A stretch of 64,000 bases of DNA from an archaeon (GCA_018670085.1 JABHRS010000007.1:1-64000); one strand, 5' to 3'; positions 1 to 9,504 are shown, numbered from the stretch's first letter. Numbers and translations are program-made. Notes: generated by a model from the letters alone, not told the origin.

Positions 1-188
1 ATTCACGAACAATTGCAAGTTTGGATAAGGGTGAGGCGATTGTAACTTCAATATTTACTAGATTTGCTGTTCCTTTGATAATTCCATTTTATCCTGATTT
101 TGTTGCTAAACGAAAGAAAGAAGCTATGTTGAAACAAGCTGTTTCAGGTAATGGTGGAACAGTTACACCTGGGTTTATGGGGATTTGA
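1..188 (+). CDS. HerA/FtsK-like ATP-binding protein, C-terminal fragment
   Basis: The window opens inside this gene; the readable frame starts at base 3 and ends in TGA at 186-188. The visible 61 residues contain [19 protein letters not shown] followed by IPFYPDF, which resembles the last beta-hairpin region of archaeal HerA/DUF87-type ATPases, where a GEAIV segment lies near the C-terminus. The Walker motifs would lie upstream of the window and cannot be seen. Such proteins are hexameric DNA-pumping or membrane-associated motors; which subfamily this is cannot be decided from the tail. The family call is from memory of the motif, not from a search. Confidence 0.55.
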   Translation, partial: SRTIASLDKGEAIVTSIFTRFAVPLIIPFYPDFVAKRKKEAMLKQAVSGNGGTVTPGFMGI

Positions 189-245
189 ACTAGTTTTTTA
201 CTTTACAATAGTAATTAATTTAAATGGGGTTCATTTTTTTCTAAC

Positions 246-1007
246 ATGTCAAAAATTGTCTTCGGACCGTCAATAACACTTGGTAGAAAATTAACTCAGT
301 CTGATTTTTTAGCATCTGAATCCTCTTTAAGATCTTATACAAATCTTTTAGATTCTGGATCTGATGTTTCCTACGCTGTACTTGTTAACAATATTGGATT
401 TTCTGATACTTTGGCAAAATATGGATCTGGTGGAGTTGCAGAACTTGTGGATGAAATTTCTGAGCGACGTGATGATTGCAATGCTGAAGGACGTTTATGT
501 CAGATTGTACAAATGCCAGAAGAATGATTTGAAGCAGAGTTGTTTGATAAAGATTTATTATCTTATTCTTTGGACTTAGCTGATGGTAATTATCAAGGAG
601 AATTTTTACGAGCGAACGTTGAGCCTGAACTGTTAAAGAGATATATTAGTCAACTTGGTTTGCCAGATTCGTCTGTTTTGTTTTCAGAAACTAAGGCTAA
701 AAATCTTGTTAATAAAAGAATTAAACAGTCTTGGAGAGGCATTGTTCAAAAGGTAGAGGGTTCAAATTCCGCTTATATTGGGACTCAACAGATTCGAAGT
801 CGCAAGGCTGTACCAATGTGCCGAGGAATTATGCTGGCATTTTATGAGCGACTTGTGATGCAAGGTTATGAAAAAGGAGAATTTTTTTTAAATAAAAAAG
901 AGAATATTGCTTTTGAGGAAAGTTTTGCTCTATATCGAAGAATTGCTCACTTGTTGCCAAATACTGCAGAAAAACCAGTACTTGAAATAAAAACTCATTT
1001 TTTCTAA
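246..1007 (+). pseudogene. Hypothetical protein gene interrupted by an in-frame TGA
   Basis: Two ORFs of the track (246-527 and 540-1007) lie in the same reading frame and are separated only by one TGA codon (525-527) and four sense codons. Read through, they give one protein of about 253 residues with continuous hydrophilic, charged composition (QMPEE-TGA-FEAELFDKD). A TTG would be needed to restart at 540, and no ribosome binding site precedes it. TTTAAAT at about 219-225 sits at the leaderless distance from the ATG at 246. The simplest reading is a Trp codon (TGG) turned into TGA, giving a broken gene or a recent nonsense mutation. TGA is used as a normal stop elsewhere in the window (for example 12348-12350). 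No family was recognised. Alternatives are a sequencing error or two separate polypeptides. Confidence 0.6.
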
Positions 1008-1012
1008 TTTAA

Positions 1013-1486
1013 TTAATACTCACTCATGCCTTGAGTCACCTGTGCTTTATTATAAGAAATCAACCTCTGCAAATAACTATGTAAATCAACAGATATTGGA
1101 ATAGCATCTATCTTTAGTTTTTTGCCAAGTTGTAAAGTGTAAGTGTCGAACTTTTTATCAAGAAAATTTTGTTTTCTTTCTAACTCAGGGATTGTTATAT
1201 ATTTGATTTTTCGATGGCCAATTTCTAAATGATCACTAAAGAATTTAACTCCATGTTTTACTTTGTTGCTGTTTAGAAAAATTCCTAAGATAATTAGTAA
1301 AAAAATAATCCCTGCTGCAGAAAATTTGATGATTCCTTCAGTACTTTTGTCTAAATCTAATAAAGAAATGTTAACTAAAATAGCTAAAAAGAATAATGTA
1401 GATAGGATAACTAGTGAAATTGTTTTTGGAATTAAGATTCGTGACTTGTGAAGTGGTAGTTGGTACAAAGGTTTCTGTGCTTGCAT
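1013..1486 (-). CDS. Two-helix membrane protein with PH-like C-terminal domain
   Basis: The 157-residue protein has two strongly hydrophobic stretches (about residues 22-45 and 55-72) and a soluble C-terminal half. That half begins GVKFFSDHLEIG and continues with alternating beta-strand-like segments, which resembles bacterial PH domains (bPH2/DUF304) that follow paired membrane helices. The resemblance is by pattern only. It is convergent with the preceding gene and divergent from the gene at 1576. The likely location is the cytoplasmic membrane with the PH-like domain in the cytosol. Function unknown. Confidence 0.5.
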   Translation of the reverse strand: MQAQKPLYQLPLHKSRILIPKTISLVILSTLFFLAILVNISLLDLDKSTEGIIKFSAAGIIFLLIILGIFLNSNKVKHGVKFFSDHLEIGHRKIKYITIPELERKQNFLDKKFDTYTLQLGKKLKIDAIPISVDLHSYLQRLISYNKAQVTQGMSEY

Positions 1487-1575
1487 GAAAAAATAGAATG
1501 TATTTGTGGTTATAATAGTTTCTTTATTAATGTGGTATAGAAAAGTTTATAACTAGCTCATTGACTAGTAGTAAC

Positions 1576-2043
1576 ATGAACCAATATAACATGATGATTT
1601 TAGAAGATGGACCAATTGTAGGATTACACATATTACAAACAAGCGCCTATGTTACAATGATTAGAGAAAATCCAGGACTTTTACATGAAAATGTGGGGGA
1701 TTTTTATTCAAATACAGCAGTTGAAGATTTGGGAACTGTAATCCTGGCTACCGATGTGGAACATCAGGGAGCTTCACTTATGGATGATGTGGTGTTAGTT
1801 AATGCAAGTGAAGTTGATTCTTTGGATTGTAATACATCTACAGATTATGTGATTCAAGGGGAAACTGGGGTTAGACTCTATTCACCAGATGCACAGCTAT
1901 CTGGAAAGTCAGATGAAATTAGAACTATGTACAGTATGATATCATTGCCAGTTTTGGAAGCTTTATCAATTGATATGGAACGCGGATCAGTTCCACCACA
2001 ATTAAAAAAAATGGAAGCTACACTTGCTAGATTACTGAAGTAG
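1576..2043 (+). CDS. Hypothetical protein, 155 residues
   Basis: The ORF track opens at a TTG (1561), but the ATG at 1576 is preferred because TTTATAA at 1546-1552 lies about 26 bases before it, the spacing of an archaeal leaderless transcript. The product (starting MNQYNMMILEDGPIV) is acidic and soluble, with no membrane segment or signal peptide. No family was recognised. The C-terminal third looks helical (LPVLEALSIDMERG, KKMEATLARLL). It is followed by AT-rich sequence and then a separate promoter for the surface protein at 2151. Confidence 0.55.
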   Translation: MNQYNMMILEDGPIVGLHILQTSAYVTMIRENPGLLHENVGDFYSNTAVEDLGTVILATDVEHQGASLMDDVVLVNASEVDSLDCNTSTDYVIQGETGVRLYSPDAQLSGKSDEIRTMYSMISLPVLEALSIDMERGSVPPQLKKMEATLARLLK

Positions 2044-2150
2044 GAAAACTTTTTTTATTTTAATATTAACAGCTATTCTTGAAAAACACTAACATCTCAT
2101 CTATTTTTTAATATAGTTATCTTTTTAAAATAATTTTGTAATTTGAACTT

Positions 2151-3101
2151 ATGACAAATTCAAATGAAAAATATGGTAAACACTTGCCAATAATTAGACT
2201 TCTTTCAATTCTGATTGTCGGAATAATTGTTCTTTCCGGAACTACTCATGCAAGATTTGCAGTACCAGGAGCAGATAGTGATTCAGATGGATTATCTAAC
2301 CTTGAAGAACGATTTTTGTATGGAACTGACCCATATGATTGGGACACTGACAATGATCATTTAAGCGATGGTGATGAGTTAAACATTTATTTTACAGATC
2401 CTCTTGATCAAGATATGGATTCAGATAGATTGTATGATTATGAAATTTTACAGTATGGGACTTCTCCATTTAAGGCGGACACAGATTATGATGGGTTATC
2501 TGATTATGAAGAAGTAACTCGTTATAACACTGATCCTAATTTGGCTGATACTGATAGTGACTTGTTTAATGATAGAGATGAGTTAATCTTGTATATGACA
2601 GATCCATTGGATGTAAATGATTTTCCAATGCCAGATTTAGTAGTAAATAATTTTTTGGTAGAATTTTTTGAAAATGAAACCAGTGAACTAAAAGGAGAAT
2701 ACCCACAAACAGTTGGAGTTACTGCTATAATAGAAAACCAAGGAAATTATCGGACTAATATTTGGCCTAATAGATTGTTGATGGATTATTATATAGAATA
2801 TACAGATTATGATTCTCAATTAGTTAGTTTTAGAGGAACTAGAACTATCTCTTTAACTGATGCAATTATTCCAGGAGAAATGCAAGTAGGGGAAGTGATT
2901 ACTATCTCAGAATTTTTAGTAACCTCTTTTGATGAAGCTACTTATGATGCGTTAGTATCTGGAAGTTTTTTGATTGTGTTTGATGTGGAATTTGAACTTG
3001 ATTCAAGTTATATGGTAATTGAAAGCGATGAACTGAATAATGAGTATACTGGGTCTTATTCGTTTTCTCCGAGAGGAGTTCCAACAATTTCAATGAGTTA
3101 A
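2151..3101 (+). CDS. Secreted surface protein with DxDxDG-type calcium-binding repeats and a CARDB-like domain
   Basis: The 316-residue protein starts with a charged stretch and a hydrophobic segment (LLSILIVGIIVLSGTTHA) that looks like a signal peptide ending near AHA/ARF. Residues about 40-160 carry five repeats of the type DSDSDGLSNLEE / DTDNDHLSDGDE / DTDYDGLSDYEE, each followed by YxTDP. These are thrombospondin-type-3-like or dockerin-like calcium-binding loops common in archaeal surface proteins. Residues about 165-316 (PDLVVNNFLVEF to the end) resemble a CARDB adhesion-type beta domain. No C-terminal membrane anchor is evident, so it may be secreted or bound through partners. TTTAAAATAA at about 2124-2133 gives a leaderless start at 2151. 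Confidence 0.75.
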   Translation: MTNSNEKYGKHLPIIRLLSILIVGIIVLSGTTHARFAVPGADSDSDGLSNLEERFLYGTDPYDWDTDNDHLSDGDELNIYFTDPLDQDMDSDRLYDYEILQYGTSPFKADTDYDGLSDYEEVTRYNTDPNLADTDSDLFNDRDELILYMTDPLDVNDFPMPDLVVNNFLVEFFENETSELKGEYPQTVGVTAIIENQGNYRTNIWPNRLLMDYYIEYTDYDSQLVSFRGTRTISLTDAIIPGEMQVGEVITISEFLVTSFDEATYDALVSGSFLIVFDVEFELDSSYMVIESDELNNEYTGSYSFSPRGVPTISMS

Positions 3102-3196
3102 TTTTTTTTATTTTTTATTTTTATCTTAATTTTTGTGTTATTTTTTGTTTTTATCAATTACAAACATTTAACTAGTCAAATTTGTTAGTTGTAATT

Positions 3197-4336
3197 ATGC
3201 CACACTCAGATTTACATTTACCACACACTTGGAAATATTTTATGCATTCAGAACTTAATCAACTAAATATTTCTTTGGCAATTCGAGGATTTGCTTTTTC
3301 GATTTTATCATTATTTGTTCCTGCTTACTTACACAGTGAACTTGGTTACGCTGTTTCTGAAGTGTTATGGTTTTTTGTTTACTTTGCATTAGTACTTGCA
3401 ATATCGTCTCCATTTTTGGTATTAATTTCATCAAAAATTGGGTTTAAACATATGATGATTCTTAGTATGCCTTTGCAATTAATATATCTATTTTCATTAC
3501 ATTTACTATCAACACATACATTCTCATTGTTTTATGTGGCATTGGCGTTAGGTCTTGGTATTGCAAGTTTTAACATTGGTGTGCATTTAGAATTTCAATC
3601 AATAAGTCACGCTAAAAGTCGAGGAAAAGAAGTTGGTTCAAGGCAAGCAGCACGATTACTTGGTTTATTATTTGGTCCACTTCTTGGTGGAGGATTAATT
3701 CATTATTTTGGTTTTATTATTGTGTTTTGTATTGTTGCTGTGTTGGTTGCAATTTCATCATTATTTTTATTCATGAGTAAAGAGCACCATGGGAAATTAA
3801 ACGTATCTTGGAAAAGATTGGGTAAAGCATTTGATGTTAAATTGGCACTATATTATCTTTATCGTGGGTCTTGGATTATTGCAACCGGGGTACTTTGGCC
3901 TTTATTTATTTTTTTACAGCTTGGAAGTTATTTGGCGCTTGGAGTAATTGGAACATTGATGTCATTAATCACAGTGTTCTTAGTTTTTTACATGGGAAAG
4001 AAAAGTGATAAAATTGGAAAACATAAAATTGTTCATTTTTCAGCAGTCCCTGAAGCAATAGTTTGGATTTTTAGAGGATTTTTTGCAAGTTTAGGTGGAA
4101 TTGTCGGAATGTCAATATTTCAATCTTTAACAAGCAGTTCATTGATGGCACCACTTTTGGCAATTGAATACAACAAAGCTAAGAAAACTGGTACTGTTTT
4201 AGAGTATTATATCTGGAGACAATTATTTATTGGCCTTGGAAGAGCATTAATACTAGGGTTTACTTTAATTGTTGGAAGTTTTGTTGCTAGTTTTGCTTTT
4301 GTTGGTTTAGGAACTTTCTTTGTATTTTTACTTTAG
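3197..4336 (+). CDS. Major facilitator superfamily (MFS) transporter
   Basis: The 379-residue protein is almost entirely hydrophobic, with about eleven to twelve membrane spans. A charged cytoplasmic stretch between the halves (KEHHGKLNVSWKRLGKAFDVK) marks the usual 6+6 arrangement. Loop motifs such as SKIGFKH after the second span and KKSDKIGKHK after the eighth fit the MFS loop 2-3 signature G-x3-D/R. Substrate cannot be inferred. The ATG at 3197 is chosen over the TTG at 3182. It stands alone, with the methyltransferase following after 36 bases under its own TATA box. Confidence 0.8.
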   Translation: MPHSDLHLPHTWKYFMHSELNQLNISLAIRGFAFSILSLFVPAYLHSELGYAVSEVLWFFVYFALVLAISSPFLVLISSKIGFKHMMILSMPLQLIYLFSLHLLSTHTFSLFYVALALGLGIASFNIGVHLEFQSISHAKSRGKEVGSRQAARLLGLLFGPLLGGGLIHYFGFIIVFCIVAVLVAISSLFLFMSKEHHGKLNVSWKRLGKAFDVKLALYYLYRGSWIIATGVLWPLFIFLQLGSYLALGVIGTLMSLITVFLVFYMGKKSDKIGKHKIVHFSAVPEAIVWIFRGFFASLGGIVGMSIFQSLTSSSLMAPLLAIEYNKAKKTGTVLEYYIWRQLFIGLGRALILGFTLIVGSFVASFAFVGLGTFFVFLL

Positions 4337-4372
4337 ATTTCTTTTTATATTAGCTTTCTAATTAAAGTGATT

Positions 4373-5014
4373 ATGATTAATGAATTCGAAGATAAACTGC
4401 TGATACAACTATTAGAACTGCAACATGGGGCAATTGAGATTTCGGAATTAAAAGAGACTTGCAGTCAGGTTGATTGGGCTAAAGGTTTTCCAGAATCAAA
4501 GGAGGCCTTTTGGAATTGTGCAGCTTTTATGTGGCAGCGAAAAATAAAGAAAGATAAGAGGGAGATGATTAAATTAGAGATTCAAAATTTATTAGGAACA
4601 AGTAAACATAAGAACATTGATATTGGGAGTGGAAGCTATTCTTACATCCCATCTGTTGCATTTGATTGTTCCAAAAAGATGTTGGATTTTAATGATTCTG
4701 TTTTGGAAAAAGTGCAAGGAGATATTGAGGCTAAGTGGCCGTTTGAAAATGAATCTTTTGAAACTGTGACTGCCGTGTTTGTTCTGAACTATTTGAAAAA
4801 TTTAGATTTAGTATTCTCTGAAATTAAACGAGTATTAAATCAAAATGGGAAACTCATAGCTGTGATCTCAGCTACTGGGGTAACTGGACTTCATAAGGCA
4901 CAAGAGAAACAACAAAGAAGCTTTGAATCTTGGAAGGAATTATTTAGTAATTATTTTGCGGTGGAAAAAAGTTATAAGAAGGATGGGCTGTGGTTTTTTT
5001 GTTTGGAATTATAA
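4373..5014 (+). CDS. Class I SAM-dependent methyltransferase
   Basis: The 213-residue protein carries a Rossmann methyltransferase core at about residues 80-165: motif I IDIGSGSYSY, the acidic loop FDCSKKMLDF, then GDIEAKWPFENESFETV and a motif IV/V region ending IKRVLNQNGKLIAV, which matches the Methyltransf_11 family pattern. The N-terminal 70 residues are helical and unassigned. TTTTTATAT at 4342-4350 places transcription start at the ATG at 4373, so that start is preferred to the GTG at 4367. The substrate is unknown. It converges on the minus-strand gene ending at 5028. Confidence 0.75.
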   Translation: MINEFEDKLLIQLLELQHGAIEISELKETCSQVDWAKGFPESKEAFWNCAAFMWQRKIKKDKREMIKLEIQNLLGTSKHKNIDIGSGSYSYIPSVAFDCSKKMLDFNDSVLEKVQGDIEAKWPFENESFETVTAVFVLNYLKNLDLVFSEIKRVLNQNGKLIAVISATGVTGLHKAQEKQQRSFESWKELFSNYFAVEKSYKKDGLWFFCLEL

Positions 5015-5027
5015 TAAACTGAGAACA

Positions 5028-5711
5028 TTAACGATACAAATCTGACTGAGAATTATCTTTACTTGCAACATACATTGCACTAACTTTATCCTTTAGAGCC
5101 AAAGATACACTAGCTGCTTTTGCAACCCGATCACTTTCGAATTGATAGTTACCCGCCTTTACATCAGCTAATTTGCGCTCAATTGCACTTTGTAATTCTA
5201 CTGCTTGTTCAGCTGAGTTGGCTGCAACATAACCCTTAGCTACACTAGTGTCATAAATATTTTTCATCTGGTCATAAAGTTGAGTGATTGGCTCTTGACT
5301 CATTTGAAGAATTTGTTGTTGATACTGCATAGATAATGTATTTTCATGGGGGATATGACCTGGTATTCCAAAAGTCTCATCAGCAACAGTAGCTTCTAAA
5401 GAATTATCTTTTTTTGATTTAGTTTTTTCTTCAAGAGATTTTTTTTCTTGGTCTTTTTCTTCTTCTTTTTCAGTAGAAGATCCTCTATGAGCTTCAAAGA
5501 TTTCTTTCTCAGCTGCACTCATTCCTTCAGAGGATGTAGCTGTAACTTGATCGATTGGAACTTTTTCTTCTAGTTCCTGTTCATCACGTAGATTTTTCTC
5601 AGCAGATTTTATTTTTGCTTTTAGTTTTTCAAGTTCTAATTTTTTTTTAAGCTGTTCTGCTTCTAATTTTTTCAAATCTTTTAGTGCTTGATTTGCGTCT
5701 TCAGTTGACAT
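5028..5711 (-). CDS. Coiled-coil, highly charged protein
   Basis: The 227-residue product is rich in Lys, Glu and Ala. Residues 5-45 form a clear coiled coil (LKKLEAEQLKKKLELEKLK), residues 75-110 are a low-complexity K/E/D linker, and residues 125-215 are predicted helical with Gln-rich stretches (MQYQQQILQMSQEP). No signal peptide or membrane segment is present. TTTTAAAG at about 5733-5741 is a leaderless promoter for it, independent of the 467-residue gene just upstream on the same strand. Shared strand and 42-base spacing suggest a functional link with that gene. No family recognised. Confidence 0.6.
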   Translation of the reverse strand: MSTEDANQALKDLKKLEAEQLKKKLELEKLKAKIKSAEKNLRDEQELEEKVPIDQVTATSSEGMSAAEKEIFEAHRGSSTEKEEEKDQEKKSLEEKTKSKKDNSLEATVADETFGIPGHIPHENTLSMQYQQQILQMSQEPITQLYDQMKNIYDTSVAKGYVAANSAEQAVELQSAIERKLADVKAGNYQFESDRVAKAASVSLALKDKVSAMYVASKDNSQSDLYR

Positions 5712-5753
5712 ACTATTTAGAAGGAGAGGAACTTTAAAAGAACTTTGTTAAGT

Positions 5754-7157
5754 TTACCAAGTTACCATTCGGTGAGCTTTCTTAAAATAATGATAAGATG
5801 CCCAGCAAACTCCATGCGCCATTCCAGCACCATTACCTAATTTTTTGCTTTTTGTGGAAGAAGATTTATTCTTCTTTTTAGGTGGGTTTAAAAAATCACC
5901 AAAAAGTCGATGTAATAAAGGAAGTTGTTCCTTTTCTTTTCTGGAATTTTTGTTCTTGTTAAAAGGACTGCTATCAGAATATTTTCCTTTGATATCTAAG
6001 CCACAAGCCTCTTGATAGTATCTTTCAAGTTCACTCCCAAGCCCATGCATAGCAGTTAAAACTGATTGAGAAACATTACCAAGTAATTCCATATTCTCGT
6101 CGTTTTTCATTTTTTTGTATTTTGCGATAGTCTCTTTATCCCAATCATAAACCCGGTATTCCATATTTAATTCTCCAACATGGACAGGACCCCTTTGATA
6201 ACCATCTTGAACAAATTTCATATGAGGACGAGTTCGATATTGAAAAGTAATTAACACGCAATGTGATAAATCTGGATGATGAGCTACAATCTCAATATCA
6301 ATCATAGCACTTTCGAAAGCTGAAATTAATGATACAGAATCTTGATGGGAACCCTTCATCTGTAGACGTTGAACTGTTTTCAAATAAGGTTTGATCCAAG
6401 TTACATACATTTGAATGATATCAAAATGTTGACGAAGATATTTTAACTGAAATTCACGTCTATTTTCATGTTCTTTCCATGTACGCTTTTTCCATTCGAT
6501 AAAGTGTCTTAAATGTCTAAGCAATACTCTTCTAACTGACATGTTAAAGTCAGTTAACCCATCAACGTAATCTTCCATCTCTTTTGGATCTTTGAATGGT
6601 GGTGCATCAAAAAATAGATCTGGAAGTGCAACGAATTCTAACTGTGCTGCCATTCCAAACACACTACTTGGACTTTTTCCACCACCTTGAACTAAATCAA
6701 CAAACATTCCTTTAAGTGTGATTTCATCTGAGTTTTTTCTATCCTTCATAGCTTTACCTTCTTGAGCTCGGCTTCCACGATAGTATTCTCTTCTTTCATC
6801 AATAATTCTAAGTTCTCGAACCATTTGAAATAATTCTTTCACCATTTTTCCGATAGTTGCTAAATATTGGCCTACTTTATCTTGTTGAACTCCAAGACGT
6901 TGTTGTGTTACACCAAAAAAAGCGGAATTTTCACTAGCTGAAAAACTGTCTTCAATTTTTTCAATTAAAGGATAACTGTGTTTGAGCAAATCTAAAACCC
7001 AATAATAAGGTTCTTCAACGCTTAAATCTCCAATTTCATATCGAAGTTGGTAACGTTTTTCTGATTTTGGAAAACCAGTTTTTAGAAATTGGCCATTAAT
7101 AATTTCATAGATTTCTTCTTCAAAACCAAATTCCTCTAGAAGTTTGCTACTAACCAT
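5754..7157 (-). CDS. Uncharacterised 467-residue protein divergent from the TIM-barrel gene
   Basis: The protein is soluble, charged and mainly helical, rich in Arg, Tyr and Trp-containing helices (RVLLRHLRHFIEWKKRTWKE). No signal peptide is seen. A basic low-complexity stretch near residue 430 (PPKKKNKSSSTKSKKLGNG) separates the main body from a short C-terminal segment ending KKAHRMVTW. GAGGTATAA immediately before the ATG is a ribosome binding site, and TTTAAAG lies further upstream. The gene is divergent from the 727-residue protein across a 163-base shared promoter region and is followed by the coiled-coil protein. No known family was recognised. Confidence 0.6.
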   Translation of the reverse strand: MVSSKLLEEFGFEEEIYEIINGQFLKTGFPKSEKRYQLRYEIGDLSVEEPYYWVLDLLKHSYPLIEKIEDSFSASENSAFFGVTQQRLGVQQDKVGQYLATIGKMVKELFQMVRELRIIDERREYYRGSRAQEGKAMKDRKNSDEITLKGMFVDLVQGGGKSPSSVFGMAAQLEFVALPDLFFDAPPFKDPKEMEDYVDGLTDFNMSVRRVLLRHLRHFIEWKKRTWKEHENRREFQLKYLRQHFDIIQMYVTWIKPYLKTVQRLQMKGSHQDSVSLISAFESAMIDIEIVAHHPDLSHCVLITFQYRTRPHMKFVQDGYQRGPVHVGELNMEYRVYDWDKETIAKYKKMKNDENMELLGNVSQSVLTAMHGLGSELERYYQEACGLDIKGKYSDSSPFNKNKNSRKEKEQLPLLHRLFGDFLNPPKKKNKSSSTKSKKLGNGAGMAHGVCWASYHYFKKAHRMVTW

Positions 7158-7320
7158 TTATACCTCAATGAATAATAAAGCAGTTTGCCTTTAAATCTCT
7201 TTCTAATATGAACTTGCTTTGAAAGAAAATTCTTATATAGTTGTTTGAGTTATTTAATCAAGTTTTGTAATATTTATCATTCAAAATTAACTTTATTGAA
7301 AATTAACTGGTGAAATAAAA

Positions 7321-9504
7321 ATGGTGGAAATAGGTTCTGGATCTGGGTTTACAACAGGGTATCTTTCTGCTATGGATCGTGATAGTGGAGGGTCTGATCA
7401 TGGCCCTAACAGTGGTGGAGGACATCATTGCGGTGAAGATCATGGAACTGGTGGATCAACTGGTGATTTAGGAATTAAAGCCGGAGATTTTGGAATGAGT
7501 TTTTTGATGGGAATTGGATCAACTTCTACTGTGCCAGGAATTTTAGCAAAAATAAGAACAGGGGCTAAAACACTTGAGCTTGGACTTGGAAATCGTCCAG
7601 GTGGAAAAGGTGGACAAGGTGGACATAGTGCAGGAATGTATGGAAAAAAACAACGTCAAGCATTAAGAGAAGCTGCTAAAGCAAACAGAGTTGATTTTAC
7701 ATTACACACTTCAGTTGGAGTTCAAGGTTTAGCAGGACAAGGACAACAAGGTTTTTCTCGTGAAACTAAAGAGATGAGTATCCAAGAAATTAAACGGGCA
7801 TTAGAATTTGCAGCAGATGTTGGAGAAGGTGGACCAGTTGTTGTACACACCGGTGAATATCAACGTCCAATGAAAAGTGCTAAATGGAATGAAGATGGAG
7901 AATGGAAAGATAAATTTGAGTGGTATGATAACGAAGATCAACGTGGAAGTTACCAAGTTGTAGATACTAGAACAGGGCAAGTGATAACTGAGGCTAGACG
8001 AGGAAGAACTATTACAAGGCCAGTTTGGAAAAGATTTAATGAAAAAGATAAACTTTGGGCTGAGAAAGAAGGAAGAAGTTATACAGATTCTAACGGTACC
8101 AAAGTTGAAGAGGGAGATTACATTGATTATTGGGGTAATAAAGTTGAGAGGGCAACCAGAGTACCTGTATGGAATGAAAACAAACAGGAGTTCGAAACTA
8201 ATCAACTAACTTGGGATAAACTAACTGAAGAAGCTGGAGATTTAACTTTTGAAGCGAAGGAATTTTGGAGAGAGAATCGTAATGCAGGTGATAAAGTCTG
8301 GGATAAATCAATTTGGAAGAGATTTAAAGATGTGAAAGATGTGAATGAAATTAATGTGTATGAAGAAGAAGCGCATGTAATTAGTTCACTAGAAACACAA
8401 GCAGCAAGTTCTAGAGCTTTTGCACAGCAGTATGTGCAGGATTTTAATGAAAATATTAATGATCTTGAAAAACTAAAGAAGACTATGGAGATCTACAAAG
8501 AGATTGAAGAGACAACTGATGAAGATGAGAAATGGAGATTGTTAAAAGAAGTTCAAGTTGATAGATATGGTTTTGTTCCAAGAGATAAAAAATTACCAAC
8601 AGAACTTTTACTCCAAGACATTAAAAGTAAAGAAAGTAGAATTAGACAAGCAAGAGATTCAGCTGCAGGACAATTTTCTCAAGCACAAGATCAGATGGAG
8701 ACTTTAAAACATATTCAAAGTGCTCAAACTTACGCATTAAGTGAAGCTTATGACAGTTATGCAAGGGGTGGAGTTTACGCTTGGGAAAAATCAAAAGAGC
8801 TTGAGAGAAAAGGTAAGTTAAAGAAACACCTAAATCTTGCTATGGAAAATTTATTTCCTGAAGCGTATGGTGCGCACCCTGATGAGATTATTGATCTTGT
8901 AAAGAGTTCTAGGGATCGAATGCAGACTTTGATGATGCAGAAAGGATATAACGAAAAAGAAGCGAAGGATGCTGCTAAAAAAAGTTTGTCAATGACCTTT
9001 GATACTGGGCATATGAATATGTGGCGAAAATATTGGAAAGGAGACCCTAGCAAAGATCCAGCACAAAATGATAAAGATTTTGATAAATGGGCTTTGCAGA
9101 TGACTGGAAAAATGGTGAAAGCAGGTGTTGTAGGGCACGTGCATTTAGATGATAATTATGGGTATCAAGATGAACATTTGGCACCAGGTGAAGGCAATGC
9201 ACCAATTAAAGATATGGTTAGAATTTTAAAAGAAAATGGTTATGAAGGTGAATTAATTGTAGAACCAGGAGCAGATTTTACAACTGATAATGGAGGGTTT
9301 CAATCAGTTATGAAAACTTGGAAACATTTTGATACTCCAATTAAAGGAACTGGAAGCAATTTTGGTCGAGCTACAGCACAAGGAAAAAGCTGGGGTAATA
9401 TTCAGTATGGATTTTTTGGGCAGAATGCACCTCCATATTTTACCTTTGGTGGATATTCACCATCAGAAGATTGGACACTTTGGACTGGAGTTCCTTTGGA
9501 ATAG
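7321..9504 (+). CDS. Xylose-isomerase/endonuclease-IV-like TIM-barrel protein with a large internal insert
   Basis: The 727-residue protein has a Gly/His-rich N-terminus (DHGPNSGGGHHCGEDHG), then TIM-barrel strands at about 60-185 (GAKTLELGLG, VDFTLHTSVG, GPVVVHTGEYQ). About 330 residues with little similarity to the fold follow, including a Trp-rich part and a coiled coil. The barrel resumes at about residue 520: MTFDTGHMNMW (560s), VGHVHLDDNYG, LAPGEGNAPI and GELIVEPGADF. The ordered H, H, D-x-x-H, H-x-H and E residues match the metal ligands of the AP_endonuc_2 superfamily (endonuclease IV, xylose isomerase-like). The activity could be sugar isomerisation/epimerisation or a nuclease; the insert decides specificity and is unassigned. 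GGTGA precedes the ATG by 7 bases, and TTATATAG near 7230 is a candidate TATA box. Confidence 0.75.
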   Translation: MVEIGSGSGFTTGYLSAMDRDSGGSDHGPNSGGGHHCGEDHGTGGSTGDLGIKAGDFGMSFLMGIGSTSTVPGILAKIRTGAKTLELGLGNRPGGKGGQGGHSAGMYGKKQRQALREAAKANRVDFTLHTSVGVQGLAGQGQQGFSRETKEMSIQEIKRALEFAADVGEGGPVVVHTGEYQRPMKSAKWNEDGEWKDKFEWYDNEDQRGSYQVVDTRTGQVITEARRGRTITRPVWKRFNEKDKLWAEKEGRSYTDSNGTKVEEGDYIDYWGNKVERATRVPVWNENKQEFETNQLTWDKLTEEAGDLTFEAKEFWRENRNAGDKVWDKSIWKRFKDVKDVNEINVYEEEAHVISSLETQAASSRAFAQQYVQDFNENINDLEKLKKTMEIYKEIEETTDEDEKWRLLKEVQVDRYGFVPRDKKLPTELLLQDIKSKESRIRQARDSAAGQFSQAQDQMETLKHIQSAQTYALSEAYDSYARGGVYAWEKSKELERKGKLKKHLNLAMENLFPEAYGAHPDEIIDLVKSSRDRMQTLMMQKGYNEKEAKDAAKKSLSMTFDTGHMNMWRKYWKGDPSKDPAQNDKDFDKWALQMTGKMVKAGVVGHVHLDDNYGYQDEHLAPGEGNAPIKDMVRILKENGYEGELIVEPGADFTTDNGGFQSVMKTWKHFDTPIKGTGSNFGRATAQGKSWGNIQYGFFGQNAPPYFTFGGYSPSEDWTLWTGVPLE

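Noticed and set aside
525-527. Selenocysteine coding at the in-frame TGA
   Set aside because: No SECIS-like structure was seen, archaeal selenoproteins are confined to few lineages, and the context suggests a lost Trp codon.
7801-9053. Minus-strand ORFs of 134 and 92 residues inside the TIM-barrel gene
   Set aside because: They are shadows of the plus-strand gene; the plus-strand product has clear fold motifs across both intervals.
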